NCBI RefSeq assembly: GCF_025666195.1
Contig: NZ_CP102592.1
Coordinates: 3,038,001 to 3,102,000, forward strand
DNA length: 64,000 nt
DNA from: Xanthomonas sp. CFBP 8443
GTDB lineage: Bacteria; Pseudomonadota; Gammaproteobacteria; Xanthomonadales; Xanthomonadaceae
Direction: 5' to 3'
Positions 36,798 through 44,981 of this stretch are shown here, piece after piece. Made by a program: the position numbers and the translations under genes. Under the pieces are notes generated by a model that saw only the letters and a list, made by a program, of their open reading frames with translations, made no database searches and was not told where the DNA came from. Numbering within the stretch: the first letter of the stretch is position 1; every line of letters starts with the position of its first letter.

Positions 36798-37502
36798 ATG
36801 AAGGATCGCACAACCGCCCGCGCCGCGCGGCCCCGCGTCACCCGGCCGACGCCCGAGGCAGGCGCGGTTGCGCCGACCGGCCGCCAGCGCGGGCGGCCGG
36901 CGCTGGCGCGGCCGCGGTTGCTGCGCGCCGCCCGCGAGCTGCTGCTGGAGCACGGCCTGGAAGTCTCGCTGGAGCAGATCGCGCTGCATGCGGGGCTGAC
37001 CCGACAGAGCCTGTACAACCATTTCTCCAGCAAGGCCGACCTGCTGATGCAGGTGTTCGAGGCGTTGAGCGAGGAACTGCAGGCGCAGCTGGAGAACATC
37101 GGCGACGCCGCCTCGCAGGACCTGCCGCGCGCCCTGCAGCAAATCGCACTGACCGTGCAGGCGCACCTGTACGCACCCTCCTCGCTGCGCCTGCACCGCC
37201 TGCTGGTACAGGCCAGCGCGCAGATGCCGGACCTGCTGCAGTCGCTGCACCAGCGCCGCACCGGGCGCCTGCGCCAACGCCTGAGCGACCTGCTGCAGAG
37301 GCTGGATGCGTGCGGTGACGTGCGCGTGGCCTCCCCGCACCTGGCCGCCACCGCCTTCATCGGCGCGGCGATCGGCTATGCCTACCCCGGCGCGATGCTC
37401 AACGGGCAGGCACCGGGCCGCGACACCCAGCAGGCGCTGGCGGCGGAAGTGGTGACGAGCTTCCTGGCCGCCTGGGCCTATCGCGCCGACCCGGCACGCT
37501 GA
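36798..37502 (+). CDS. TetR-family repressor of the adjacent RND efflux operon
   Basis: A 234-residue regulator. After a Pro/Arg-rich N-terminal tail, the TetR DNA-binding domain spans about residues 33-80: LLRAARELLLEHGLEVSLEQIALHAGLTRQSLYNHFSSKADLLMQV, with the helix-turn-helix in SLEQIALHAGLTRQSLYNHF. The C-terminal ligand domain is helical and includes PHLAATAFIGAAIGYAYPG. Divergent orientation from the adaptor gene across 62 bases strongly suggests that it represses that operon and is relieved by a pump substrate. This regulatory role is inferred from context. Confidence 0.93.
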   Translation: MKDRTTARAARPRVTRPTPEAGAVAPTGRQRGRPALARPRLLRAARELLLEHGLEVSLEQIALHAGLTRQSLYNHFSSKADLLMQVFEALSEELQAQLENIGDAASQDLPRALQQIALTVQAHLYAPSSLRLHRLLVQASAQMPDLLQSLHQRRTGRLRQRLSDLLQRLDACGDVRVASPHLAATAFIGAAIGYAYPGAMLNGQAPGRDTQQALAAEVVTSFLAAWAYRADPAR

Positions 37503-37597
37503 CCGCGCATTGCCGGCGCCATCGATGGCCGCCGCGCGCGACACAACGTCCAGCGGTCGCATATTCCGCGATCACCCAGCCGCACACAGCTGAGCCC

Positions 37598-39151
37598 TCA
37601 GGAACTGCACGACAGCATCGAGCACCCGGCGCGCTCGCGCGCCCAGTCCGGGCGCCGCGCCGCGAACGCCTCGCGGCCCGGCTGATCGTCGTAGGGGCGG
37701 CGCATCACCTCCAGCAGTTCGGCGACGCCGTCCATGTCGCCCTGCTCGGCGCGGTCGATCGCCTGCTGCGCCAGGTAGTTGCGCAGCACGTAGCGCGGGT
37801 TGGCCGCACGCATCTTCGCGGCGCGCTGGGCCGCCGGCAGCGGATCGGCGTCCACCCGCTGCGCATAGCGCGCCAGCCAGGCCTCGAACGCCGGCGCCTG
37901 CGCGGCCAGCTTGGCCGGGTCGTAGAACGCCTCGGCCAGATCCGCCAGCGCCGGCACCTGCGGCGCGCTCAATCCGCGGAACCACAGGGTCATGTCCACC
38001 TCGCCCTGCTGCAGCAGTTGCAGCAGGTCCTGCATCAGCGCCAGGTCGGCCTCCTCGCATGCCGCCAGGCCGAGCTTGGCGGCCGTGTTGTCGCGCTCGG
38101 CCTGCGCAGAGGTTTCGCGAAAGCGCTCCAGGCCGGCGTGCAGCGGCGCGACGTCATCGAACAGCGGCGCCAGCGCCTGCGCCAGCCGCGTGAGATTCCA
38201 GTACGCGACCTGCGGCTGGGTGCCGAAGCGATAGCGGCGGCCCTGCGCATCGGTGGTGTTGGGGGTCCAGTCCGGATCGTAGTCGTCGATCCAGCCATAC
38301 GGGCCGTAGTCGATGGTCAGGCCCAGGATCGACATGTTGTCGGTGTTCATCACCCCGTGCACGAAGCCGACCCGCATCCACTGCGCGACCATCGTCGCGG
38401 TGCGCGCGCAGACCTCGCCGAACCAGTCGGCATAGCGCGTCGCGCCGCGCCCGCGCAGCTCGGGGAAATCGCGGTCGATCACGAAGTCGGCCAGGCGCCG
38501 CAGCAAGGCGTCGTCGCCGCGCGAGGACGGCAACTCGAAACTGCCGAAGCGCACGAACGACGGCGCTACCCGGCACACCACCGCGCCGGGTTCGGCGCGC
38601 GGATGGCCGTCGTAGAACATGTCGCGCACCACGCGCTCGCCGGTGGCCACCAGGCTCAGCGCGCGCGTGGTCGGCACGCCGAGATGATGCATGGCCTCGC
38701 TGCACAGGAATTCGCGGATCGACGAGCGCAGCACCGCGCGGCCATCGGCGCCGCGCGAATACGGCGTGCGCCCGGCGCCCTTGAGCTGCAGTTCCCAGCG
38801 CCGCCCGTCCGCGCCCAGCGCCTCGCCCAGCGCGATCGCGCGACCGTCGCCGAGTTGCCCGGCCCAATGCCCGAACTGGTGGCCGCCGTAGTTCATCGCG
38901 TACGGCCGCATGCCCGGGTAAAGCGCATTGCCGGCGAAGACCTCGGCGAATTGCGGGGCCAGCACCTCCTGTTCCGAGAGCCCGAGCATGGCCGCAACCT
39001 CGCGCGAATGGGCCAGCAGCTGCGGCGCGGCGACCGGGGTCGGCGCGACCTCCGACCACAACGCCCCCAGCACCTCGCGCAGGCGCGGGCCGTGCTCGGG
39101 ATCACCGGGCAGCTCGGCGGTGAAACGGTTGTCGAAGCGCAATGGAGGCAT
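37598..39151 (-). CDS. selO: SelO/YdiU-family protein AMPylase (pseudokinase fold)
   Basis: A 517-residue protein of the SelO family, which uses a flipped kinase fold to transfer AMP to Ser/Thr/Tyr of target proteins in redox stress. Family blocks: [21 protein letters not shown], the ATP-site lysine in [35 protein letters not shown], and [27 protein letters not shown] with the catalytic-loop Asn and DYG metal site. The C-terminus ends CSMLSCSS, where the penultimate-region cysteine takes the place of selenocysteine in animal SelO. ATG 39151 gives the usual length; upstream starts add a tail without conservation. The gene is monocistronic. Confidence 0.94.
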   Translation of the reverse strand: MPPLRFDNRFTAELPGDPEHGPRLREVLGALWSEVAPTPVAAPQLLAHSREVAAMLGLSEQEVLAPQFAEVFAGNALYPGMRPYAMNYGGHQFGHWAGQLGDGRAIALGEALGADGRRWELQLKGAGRTPYSRGADGRAVLRSSIREFLCSEAMHHLGVPTTRALSLVATGERVVRDMFYDGHPRAEPGAVVCRVAPSFVRFGSFELPSSRGDDALLRRLADFVIDRDFPELRGRGATRYADWFGEVCARTATMVAQWMRVGFVHGVMNTDNMSILGLTIDYGPYGWIDDYDPDWTPNTTDAQGRRYRFGTQPQVAYWNLTRLAQALAPLFDDVAPLHAGLERFRETSAQAERDNTAAKLGLAACEEADLALMQDLLQLLQQGEVDMTLWFRGLSAPQVPALADLAEAFYDPAKLAAQAPAFEAWLARYAQRVDADPLPAAQRAAKMRAANPRYVLRNYLAQQAIDRAEQGDMDGVAELLEVMRRPYDDQPGREAFAARRPDWARERAGCSMLSCSS

Positions 39152-39260
39152 GGACGCCAGCTTAGGACCTGGAGAGGGCGAACATGGTGCCAAACACCTT
39201 GTCGACCAAGGGTGCACGACGCTGCGCCCGCACCCGCATCCGCCCCCGCGGCCCGCGTTA

Positions 39261-39310
39261 GCCCCTCTCCCACCGGGAGAGGGGTTGGGGTGAGGGTACG
39301 GCGCGAAGCG
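39261..39310. repeat. CCCCTCTCCCACCGGGAGAGGGG intergenic repeat, copy 1
   Basis: A hairpin (CCCTCTCCC / GGGAGAGGG) followed by TTGGGGTGAGGGT and CGGCGCGAAGCG. The same unit recurs at 41880 and 42020. It lies between divergent selO and the hydrolase gene. A member of a family common in intergenic regions of xanthomonads; function unknown. Confidence 0.85.
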
Positions 39311-39386
39311 CTCGCCGACGCGTCATGCACTCGCTGCCGACACAAGCATGCGGCATGCTCCCGCTCCTTTCTGCAGATAACCCCAC

Positions 39387-40283
39387 ATGTCCGACGCTTC
39401 GCCGCTGCCGCCGCGCTGGCCCCGCCACCTGCTGGTCGCGCTGTCCTCGCTGCTGGTCTCCGCCTGCAGCAGCCTGTTCTTCGGCGGCCTAAATGCCGGC
39501 TCCGCGCGCCAGGGGCTGAGCGAACAGCGCGGCATCGTGTTCGATGCGGCGCACGGCCTGAAGCTCGACGTCTACCGCCCGGCCGCGGCGCAAGACGCGC
39601 CGGTGGTGGTGTTCTTCCACGGCGGCACCTGGCAGACCGGCAACCGCCAGCAGTACCGCTGGGCCGGCGAAGCGCTGGCGCGGCACGGCGTGGTCGCGAT
39701 CGTGCCGGACTACCGCAAATACCCGAATGTGACCCTGGACGGCTTCATGCGCGACGCCGCCACCGCGGTGGCCTGGAGCCAGCGCCATGCCGCCGAGCAC
39801 GGCGGCGACCCGCGCCGGCTGGTGCTGATGGGCCATTCCGCCGGCGCGCACATGGCCGCGTTGCTGGCCAGCGACGGCCGCTGGCTGCAGGCGCAGGGCA
39901 TATCGCCGCGGCAGCTGTGCGGGCTGGTCGGCCTGGCCGGCGCCTACGACTTCCTACCGCTGACCGAAACCGACCTGATCGGCATGTTCGGCCGCGACCC
40001 GGCGCAGCAGCGGCGCTCGCAGCCGATCGCCTTCGTCGACGGCGACGAACCGCCGATGCTGCTGTTGCACGGTGGCGCCGACCGGGTGGTCGCACCGCGC
40101 GAAAGCCGATCGCTGCAGGCCGCGCTGCAACGTGCCGGCGTGCCGGTCGAACTGAAGATCTATCCCGGCGTCGGCCATCTGCGCCTGGCGCTGGCGCTGC
40201 GCAAGGACGATCCGGCGCTGCCGGTGATGGCCGACAGCATCGCCTTCGTGCGGCAGTGCCCGGCGCGCGCGCCGTTGCCGTGA
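39387..40283 (+). CDS. lipoprotein alpha/beta hydrolase (esterase-like)
   Basis: A 298-residue protein with an N-terminal membrane/signal segment ending in LLVSACSS, a lipobox, so it is probably anchored in the envelope. The hydrolase domain has the HGG oxyanion-hole motif in VVVFFHGGTWQTGN, the nucleophile elbow GHSAGAHMAALL (Ser near 150), the Asp in LLHGGADRVVAPRES, and the catalytic His in IYPGVGHLRLAL. This combination is typical of the hormone-sensitive-lipase/carboxylesterase-like branch acting on short acyl or acetyl esters. The natural substrate is unknown. It is convergent with the GST gene, 58 bases apart. Confidence 0.92.
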   Translation: MSDASPLPPRWPRHLLVALSSLLVSACSSLFFGGLNAGSARQGLSEQRGIVFDAAHGLKLDVYRPAAAQDAPVVVFFHGGTWQTGNRQQYRWAGEALARHGVVAIVPDYRKYPNVTLDGFMRDAATAVAWSQRHAAEHGGDPRRLVLMGHSAGAHMAALLASDGRWLQAQGISPRQLCGLVGLAGAYDFLPLTETDLIGMFGRDPAQQRRSQPIAFVDGDEPPMLLLHGGADRVVAPRESRSLQAALQRAGVPVELKIYPGVGHLRLALALRKDDPALPVMADSIAFVRQCPARAPLP

Positions 40284-40341
40284 ACGGGGCGGTGCGCCGC
40301 GCTCGCCCGGCGACAGCGAACCGAAGCCGCTCGGACAGTCC

Positions 40342-41037
40342 TCAATCGGTCTTGCTGCCGCCGAGCAACTCGAACGGCCCGCCCTGCTGCAGCGCGCGCT
40401 GGTAGGCCGGGCGCTGCTCGATACGCTGCACGAAGCCGGCCAGGTTCGGATAGGCCTGCAGGCCGGCGCGCGCCGCCGCGGCCTGCACCGGAAAACTCAT
40501 CTGCACGTCGGCGGCGGTGAAGCGGTCGCCGGCGAACCAGCCGGTCGTGGCCAGCTCGCGCTCCATCCAGTCCAGGTGCAGCTTCAGTTGCGGGCCGATG
40601 AAGCTGTGCATCGCCTTGTCGACGATGGCGCGGGCGATCGGCCGCGCGAAGAACGGCATCTTCGCCGAACGGATGCGCCCGAACACCAGGCTCATCAGCA
40701 ACGGCGGCATCGCCGAGCCCTCCGCGTAATGCATCCAGTAGCGGTAGCGCAGGCGTTCGGGTGCGTCCAGCGGCTGCGGTGACGGCGACAGCGCGCGCTC
40801 GGTGTCGTAGCGCTCCACCAGGTAATCGAGGATCGCGCCGGATTCGGCCAGCACGTGGCCATCGTCGACCAGCACCGGCGACTTGCCCAGCGGATGGATC
40901 GCGCGCAGTTCCGGCGGCGCCAGCATGGTCTGCCTGTCGCGCTGGTACTTGACCACCTGGTACGGCAGCGCCAGTTCCTCCAGCAGCCACAGCACGCGCT
41001 GCGAACGGGACTGGTTGAGGTGATGGACGGTGATCAT
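40342..41037 (-). CDS. glutathione S-transferase family protein
   Basis: A 231-residue cytoplasmic enzyme. The N-terminal thioredoxin-like domain starts MITVHHLNQSRSQRVLWLLEEL with the active-site Ser/Asn region and contains the cis-Pro glutathione site HPLGKSPVLVDDG and ESGAILDYLVERY. The helical C-terminal domain has FTAADVQMSFP with the N-capping box (S/T-x-x-D) and ends PAYQRALQ. This resembles the plant-type/YfcG-like bacterial GSTs that conjugate or reduce electrophiles. ATG 41037 is chosen because it opens exactly on the first beta-strand. Confidence 0.93.
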   Translation of the reverse strand: MITVHHLNQSRSQRVLWLLEELALPYQVVKYQRDRQTMLAPPELRAIHPLGKSPVLVDDGHVLAESGAILDYLVERYDTERALSPSPQPLDAPERLRYRYWMHYAEGSAMPPLLMSLVFGRIRSAKMPFFARPIARAIVDKAMHSFIGPQLKLHLDWMERELATTGWFAGDRFTAADVQMSFPVQAAAARAGLQAYPNLAGFVQRIEQRPAYQRALQQGGPFELLGGSKTD

Positions 41038-41224
41038 GGCGGCGGTTCCGGAGACGCGGGCCGACCATGGTAGCCGGCCCGGCCGCGACTGCTGCTGCAT
41101 GACCATCACTGCCGGCGCGCGCAGCGGCGCCGCCCCCGATCAGGCCGGGCCGACGCTTGGCTGCTGCGGATACCTCTGCAGGCGCCCAGCAACCCGCAAC
41201 GGCGGGCGGTGCGCACAAATAACG

Positions 41225-41262
41225 CACAAATAAAAACGCCGGAAGCTTGCGCTTCCGGCGTT
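41225..41262 (-). terminator. Rho-independent terminator of the cold-shock gene
   Basis: AACGCCGGAAGC, a TTGC loop and GCTTCCGGCGTT form a 12-bp stem. Read on the minus strand it is followed by TTTTTATTTG, about 30 bases past the csp stop. Confidence 0.92.
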
Positions 41263-41292
41263 CTGGCAACCTTACGGTGGCTGGCGTCTAAA

Positions 41293-41502
41293 TTAGACGG
41301 CCTGCACCTGGTCAGCCTGCATGCCCTTCTGGCCCTGCACGGCGACGAAGGTCACCTTCTGGCCTTCCTGCAGCGACTTGAAGCCGGTGCCCTGGATGGC
41401 ACGGAAGTGCACGAACAGGTCCGGGCCGCTTTCCGGGGTGATGAAGCCGAAGCCCTTGGCATCGTTGAACCACTTCACGGTACCTTGCTGACGATCGCTC
41501 AT
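41293..41502 (-). CDS. cold-shock protein of the CspA family
   Basis: A 69-residue single OB-fold RNA/DNA-binding protein that acts as an RNA chaperone in the cytoplasm. The RNP1 motif is KGFGFITP (about residues 16-23) and RNP2 is LFVHF (about 29-33), with the first strand [13 protein letters not shown] strong intrinsic terminator follows. The 5' side shows about 200 bases without a gene, less GC-rich than the surroundings and ending in a TTTGTCTACACAAA palindrome, in keeping with the long leader found in cold-inducible csp mRNAs. Whether this copy is cold-induced is not shown. Confidence 0.96.
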   Translation of the reverse strand: MSDRQQGTVKWFNDAKGFGFITPESGPDLFVHFRAIQGTGFKSLQEGQKVTFVAVQGQKGMQADQVQAV

Positions 41503-41720
41503 TTACTAACTCCTGAAACATTGAATTGAAAAATATCGCAGCCACCGGGTATCGGGGCCGAGACTGAGTTGCAGGCGTTGGTAAAGCGGAACGATGAAGC
41601 GGATCGCGAGATCAACTGCACCAGGCCACGATTCACGGTGACCCTAGCAAACACAGTGGGGCCAACCATACGCGGGTCGTCCGCAAAAAGCGACAAGTTT
41701 GTGTAGACAAACCGAGATGA
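41503..41720 (-). promoter_or_regulatory. probable long leader/promoter region of the cold-shock gene
   Basis: About 220 bases upstream of csp are relatively AT-rich for this genome, with AGGAGTTAG just before the ATG as ribosome-binding site. A palindrome GTTTGTGTAGACAAAC lies at 41697-41712. A structured 5' leader is inferred by analogy with cspA; no cold-box was matched exactly. Confidence 0.45.
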
Positions 41721-41879
41721 CCCACAAAGAAGCTGAACCCAGGCCTAAAGTTCACGCCGGCGCGGCCGATACGCCTGCCGTTTTGCGCAAAGTGCGCAGG
41801 CTCGCTGCCCTGGCCGCGCATTCAGCCGTCTGCGGCGCTGGCGCACCTCGATCATTGCGCACTATGCCACTAGAGAGAG

Positions 41880-42069
41880 CCCCTCTCCCACCGGGAGAGG
41901 GGTTGGGGTGAGGGTCCGGCGCGAAAGCGTCTCGCCGATCTGGATGCACGAGGCTGCGCCCGTACCCTCATCCGCCCCTGCGGGGCACCTTCTCCCGATG
42001 GGAGAAGGGGAGCAACCTAGCCCCTCTCCCACCGGGAGAGGGGTTGGGGTGAGGGTGCGGCGCGAAGCG
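41880..42069. repeat. two copies of the CCCCTCTCCCACCGGGAGAGGGG repeat with a related hairpin between them
   Basis: Copies at 41880-41930 and 42020-42069 repeat the hairpin plus TTGGGGTGAGGGT and CGGCGCGAAGCG/AAAGCG seen at 39261. Between them, at 41959-42013, is TACCCTCATCCGCCCC, CCTGCGGGGCA and TTCTCCCGATGGGAGAA, an inverted relative of the same unit. The 350 bases from 41730 to 42095 contain no supported gene. Confidence 0.85.
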
Positions 42070-42095
42070 TCTCGCTGTCTTAGAGGTTACGGGCA

Positions 42096-43007
42096 CTATG
42101 CCGACGGCCAAGCCAGGGTCTGCGCGCTGGCGAAGCGGCGTGCCTGCCCGCTAAGCGGGTCGTCGAACTCCAGGCCGCAGGCCAGCAAGTGCAGCGTGTC
42201 GGTAGCGGCCCCCTCCCCCTCCGCGCGCAACTGCGGATACAGCGGATCGCCCAGGATCGGCGCGCCCAGCGCGGCCATGTGCACGCGCAGCTGGTGCTTG
42301 CGCCCGGTCACCGGCGCCAGCGCATAGCGCCACAGCGGCCCGTCTCGCGCCTCCAGCACGGTGATCCGGGTCAGGCTGTTGGCCTCGCCGGCGGTCTCGG
42401 TCATGCGGAAGAACGGCTCGCCGCGCACCACCCGGCTGGCGCGCAGCAGCGGGAACGTGTGCCCCGGCAAGGCCGGTGCCAGCGCCTGGTAGGCCTTGGC
42501 GATGCGCCGCTTGCGGAACAGCGCCTGGTACGCGGCGCGGCTGCCCGGATCGGCCGAGAACAGCACCAATCCGGCGGTCGCGCGGTCCAGACGATGCAGC
42601 GGCACCAGCGCCGGATTGCCCAGCCGCGCCACCAGCCGCGCCAGCAGGGTCTCGCGCACGAAGCGCCCGGACGGGGTCACCGGCAGCCCATGCGGCTTGT
42701 CGGCCACCACCAGGTGCGCATCGGCGTGGACGATGCGCTCCACCCCGGCGATCGGCGCTTCGTCGGCGACCTCGCGGAAATAGCGCACCTCCAGCCCGAC
42801 CCGGTACGGCAGCGCCGCCGGCAACGGCCGGCCGTGCGCATCCTGCACCCGGCCGCGCTCGCAGCGATCCTGCCACTGCGCCCGCGACACCCGCGGGAAG
42901 CGCGCGCACAGCCCGTCCAGCAGGGTCGGCCACGGCCCAGGCGGCAGTTGCCAACGGCTCGGGGCCGGAACGAAGGCGGACGGCGGGCGGGGATCGGACA
43001 TCGTCAC
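42096..43007 (-). CDS. RluA-family RNA pseudouridine synthase
   Basis: A 303-residue enzyme that converts uridine to pseudouridine in rRNA or tRNA. The catalytic aspartate is in VPLHRLDRATAGLVLFS (HRLDRxTSG motif) near residue 140. Other blocks are VVADKPHGLPVTPSG, FRKRRIAKAYQAL and GRKHQLRVHMAALGAPILGDPLY. The N-terminal 85 residues form an S4-like RNA-binding region (WQDRCERGRVQDAHGRPL). The exact target uridine cannot be told. The ATG lies 36 bases from the divergent yaeQ start; MTM gives two possible ATG codons. Confidence 0.93.
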   Translation of the reverse strand: MTMSDPRPPSAFVPAPSRWQLPPGPWPTLLDGLCARFPRVSRAQWQDRCERGRVQDAHGRPLPAALPYRVGLEVRYFREVADEAPIAGVERIVHADAHLVVADKPHGLPVTPSGRFVRETLLARLVARLGNPALVPLHRLDRATAGLVLFSADPGSRAAYQALFRKRRIAKAYQALAPALPGHTFPLLRASRVVRGEPFFRMTETAGEANSLTRITVLEARDGPLWRYALAPVTGRKHQLRVHMAALGAPILGDPLYPQLRAEGEGAATDTLHLLACGLEFDDPLSGQARRFASAQTLAWPSA

Positions 43008-43043
43008 GCATTATCATGGCCGCCCTTTGATCCCGGTAGCCGC

Positions 43044-43589
43044 ATGGCCCTCACCGCCACCCTTCGCAAGGCCGACCTGCAGATTTCCGACATGGACCGC
43101 GGCTATTACGCGGCGCATGCGCTGACCCTGGCCCAGCACCCGTCCGAGACCGACCAGCGGCTGATGGCGCGGCTGCTGACCTTCGCCCTGTTCGCCGAGG
43201 AACGCCTGCTGTTCGGCAAGGGCCTGAGCAGCGACGACGAGCCGGACCTGTGGCGGATGGACTACACCGGCGCCATCGAGCAATGGATCGAGGTCGGCCA
43301 GCCCGACGAGTCGCGCATCCGCAAGGCCTGCGGCCGCGCCCGCGAGGTGGTCGTGGTCAACTACGGCGGCCGCGTCGCCGACATCTGGTGGGAGAAGAAC
43401 GCCTCCGGCCTGCTCAAGCTCAAGCCGCTGCAGGTCATCGACCTGCCCGGCGACGCGGTCGCCTCGGCGGCCGAACTTATCCAGCGCAGCATGCGCTTCG
43501 ACGTGGTGATCCAGGACGGCGAAGTGCAGTTGCTCGGCGACGAGAGCAGCGTCACCTTCACCCCGACGGTGCGCAAAGCCGCGGCATGA
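43044..43589 (+). CDS. yaeQ: YaeQ family protein
   Basis: A 181-residue cytoplasmic protein of the YaeQ family, which has a restriction-endonuclease-like (PD-D/ExK) fold. Blocks: KADLQISDMDRGYYAAHALTLAQHPSETDQRLM, LSSDDEPDLWRMDYTGAIEQWIEVGQPDE (with acidic catalytic-type residues), ACGRAREVVVVNYG and WWEKNASGLLKL. E. coli YaeQ was described as compensating for RfaH loss, but the biochemical role is not known. The stop overlaps the start of the flavoprotein gene (ATGA), so the two form an operon. Confidence 0.93.
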   Translation: MALTATLRKADLQISDMDRGYYAAHALTLAQHPSETDQRLMARLLTFALFAEERLLFGKGLSSDDEPDLWRMDYTGAIEQWIEVGQPDESRIRKACGRAREVVVVNYGGRVADIWWEKNASGLLKLKPLQVIDLPGDAVASAAELIQRSMRFDVVIQDGEVQLLGDESSVTFTPTVRKAAA

Positions 43590-44782
43590 ACGCGCGCGCC
43601 GAGCCCATCCGGGTCGACGTCGCGGTCATCGGCGCCGGCGCCGCCGGGCTGATGTGCGCGCTGACCGCCGGCCGCCGCGGGCGCAGCGTGCGGGTGATCG
43701 AGCACGCCAACAAGGTCGGCAAGAAGATCCTGATGTCCGGCGGCGGGCGCTGCAACTTCACCAACACCGGCACCGGCCCGGGCAATTTCCTGTCCGCCAA
43801 TCCGCACTTCTGCAAGTCGGCGCTGGCCCGCTATCGCCCGGCCGACTTCATCGAGATGGTCGAACGCCACGCCATCGCCTACCACGAGAAGGAACTGGGC
43901 CAGCTGTTCTGCGACATCTCCTCCAAGCAGATCGTGCGCATGCTGGTGGACGAATGCGACGCGGCCGGGGTGACCATCCGCACCCAGTGCGCGGTGCGCG
44001 GCGTGGAGCGCGGCAGCGAGGGGTTCCGCATCGCCACCGACGACGGCCCGGTGCACGCCGCCTCGCTGGTGGTGGCCAGCGGCGGACTGTCCATCCCCAG
44101 CCTGGGCGCCACCGGCTTCGGCTACGACCTGGCCCGCCAGTTCGGCCACGGCGTGCTGCCGACCCGCGCCGGGCTGGTGCCGCTGACCCTCAGCGGCAAG
44201 CACCAGGAACGCCTGCAGGACCTGTCCGGGCTGGCGCTGCCGGTCGAGGCCAGCTGCAACGGCGCCAGCTTCCGCAACTTCATGCTGATCACCCACCGCG
44301 GCGTCAGCGGCCCGGCGATCCTGCAGATCTCCTCGTACTGGCAGCCGGGCGACGACCTGCGCCTGGACCTGCTGCCCGGGCAGGACGCGGCCGCGTGGCT
44401 ACGCGAGCACAAGCGCCTGCGCGGCGCCGCGGAACTGCGCACGGTGCTGGGCGAGGCGCTGCCGCGCCGCTTCGCGCAGCGGCTGTGCGAGGTCTGGCTG
44501 CCGGACAAGCCGGTGCGCCAGCTGGACGAACCGCAGCTGCGCGCGGCGGCGGCGCTGCTCGGCGCCTGGCCGCTGGTGGCCAGCGGCACCGAGGGCTACC
44601 GCACCGCCGAGGTCACCCTGGGCGGGGTGGACACCGACCAGGTGTCGTCGGCGACCATGGAATCGCGCCAAGTCCCCGGCCTGTACTTCGTCGGCGAGGT
44701 ACTGGACGTCAGCGGCTGGCTGGGAGGCTACAACTTCCAGTGGGCCTGGGCCTCGGGCCATGCCGCTGGCGGGGTGGCCTGA
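43586..44782 (+). CDS. NAD(P)/FAD-dependent oxidoreductase of the HI0933/YhiN family
   Basis: A 398-residue flavoprotein. The N-terminal dinucleotide-binding motif is VAVIGAGAAGLMCALTAGRRG. The family signature KVGKKILMSGGGRCNFTNTG follows at about residues 44-63. LVVASGGLSIPSLGATGFGYDLARQFGH and the C-terminal LYFVGEVLDVSGWLGGYNFQWAWASG complete the FAD site. Members are known as structures without an assigned reaction; some are called BaiN-like. It is translationally coupled to yaeQ and followed by a long inverted repeat that may end the transcript. Confidence 0.94.
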   Translation: MNARAEPIRVDVAVIGAGAAGLMCALTAGRRGRSVRVIEHANKVGKKILMSGGGRCNFTNTGTGPGNFLSANPHFCKSALARYRPADFIEMVERHAIAYHEKELGQLFCDISSKQIVRMLVDECDAAGVTIRTQCAVRGVERGSEGFRIATDDGPVHAASLVVASGGLSIPSLGATGFGYDLARQFGHGVLPTRAGLVPLTLSGKHQERLQDLSGLALPVEASCNGASFRNFMLITHRGVSGPAILQISSYWQPGDDLRLDLLPGQDAAAWLREHKRLRGAAELRTVLGEALPRRFAQRLCEVWLPDKPVRQLDEPQLRAAAALLGAWPLVASGTEGYRTAEVTLGGVDTDQVSSATMESRQVPGLYFVGEVLDVSGWLGGYNFQWAWASGHAAGGVA

Positions 44783-44785
44783 CGG

Positions 44786-44920
44786 CCGGGATTGGGGATT
44801 CAGGATTGGGGATTGGCAAAAGCGGCTCACAATGCCTGAGGGTTCGCGGGCTGCGCGAGGCTGGGTGCAACCATCGCAGCCTGCTTTTGCCAATCCCCAA
44901 TCCCGAATTCCCAATCCCGG
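44786..44920. repeat. long inverted repeat of the GGGATTGGGGATT family
   Basis: The left arm (CCGGGATTGGGGATTCAGGATTGGGGATTGGCAAAAGC) and the right arm (its inverse, GCTTTTGCCAATCCCCAATCCC...CCAATCCCGG) enclose about 55 bases. Each arm is itself a tandem of GGATTGGGGATT units. It lies between the flavoprotein stop and fimX and can form a very long hairpin. Confidence 0.88.
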
Positions 44921-44981
44921 CCCCACACACATGGACGCCGCAGCGGGCATCGTGTATTAAACCCCGTCCCCGGGAGGCTCC

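Noticed and set aside
42189..43043. An N-terminal extension of YaeQ by about 285 residues
   Set aside because: The extension is antisense to the pseudouridine synthase; ATG 43044 gives the exact YaeQ family length.
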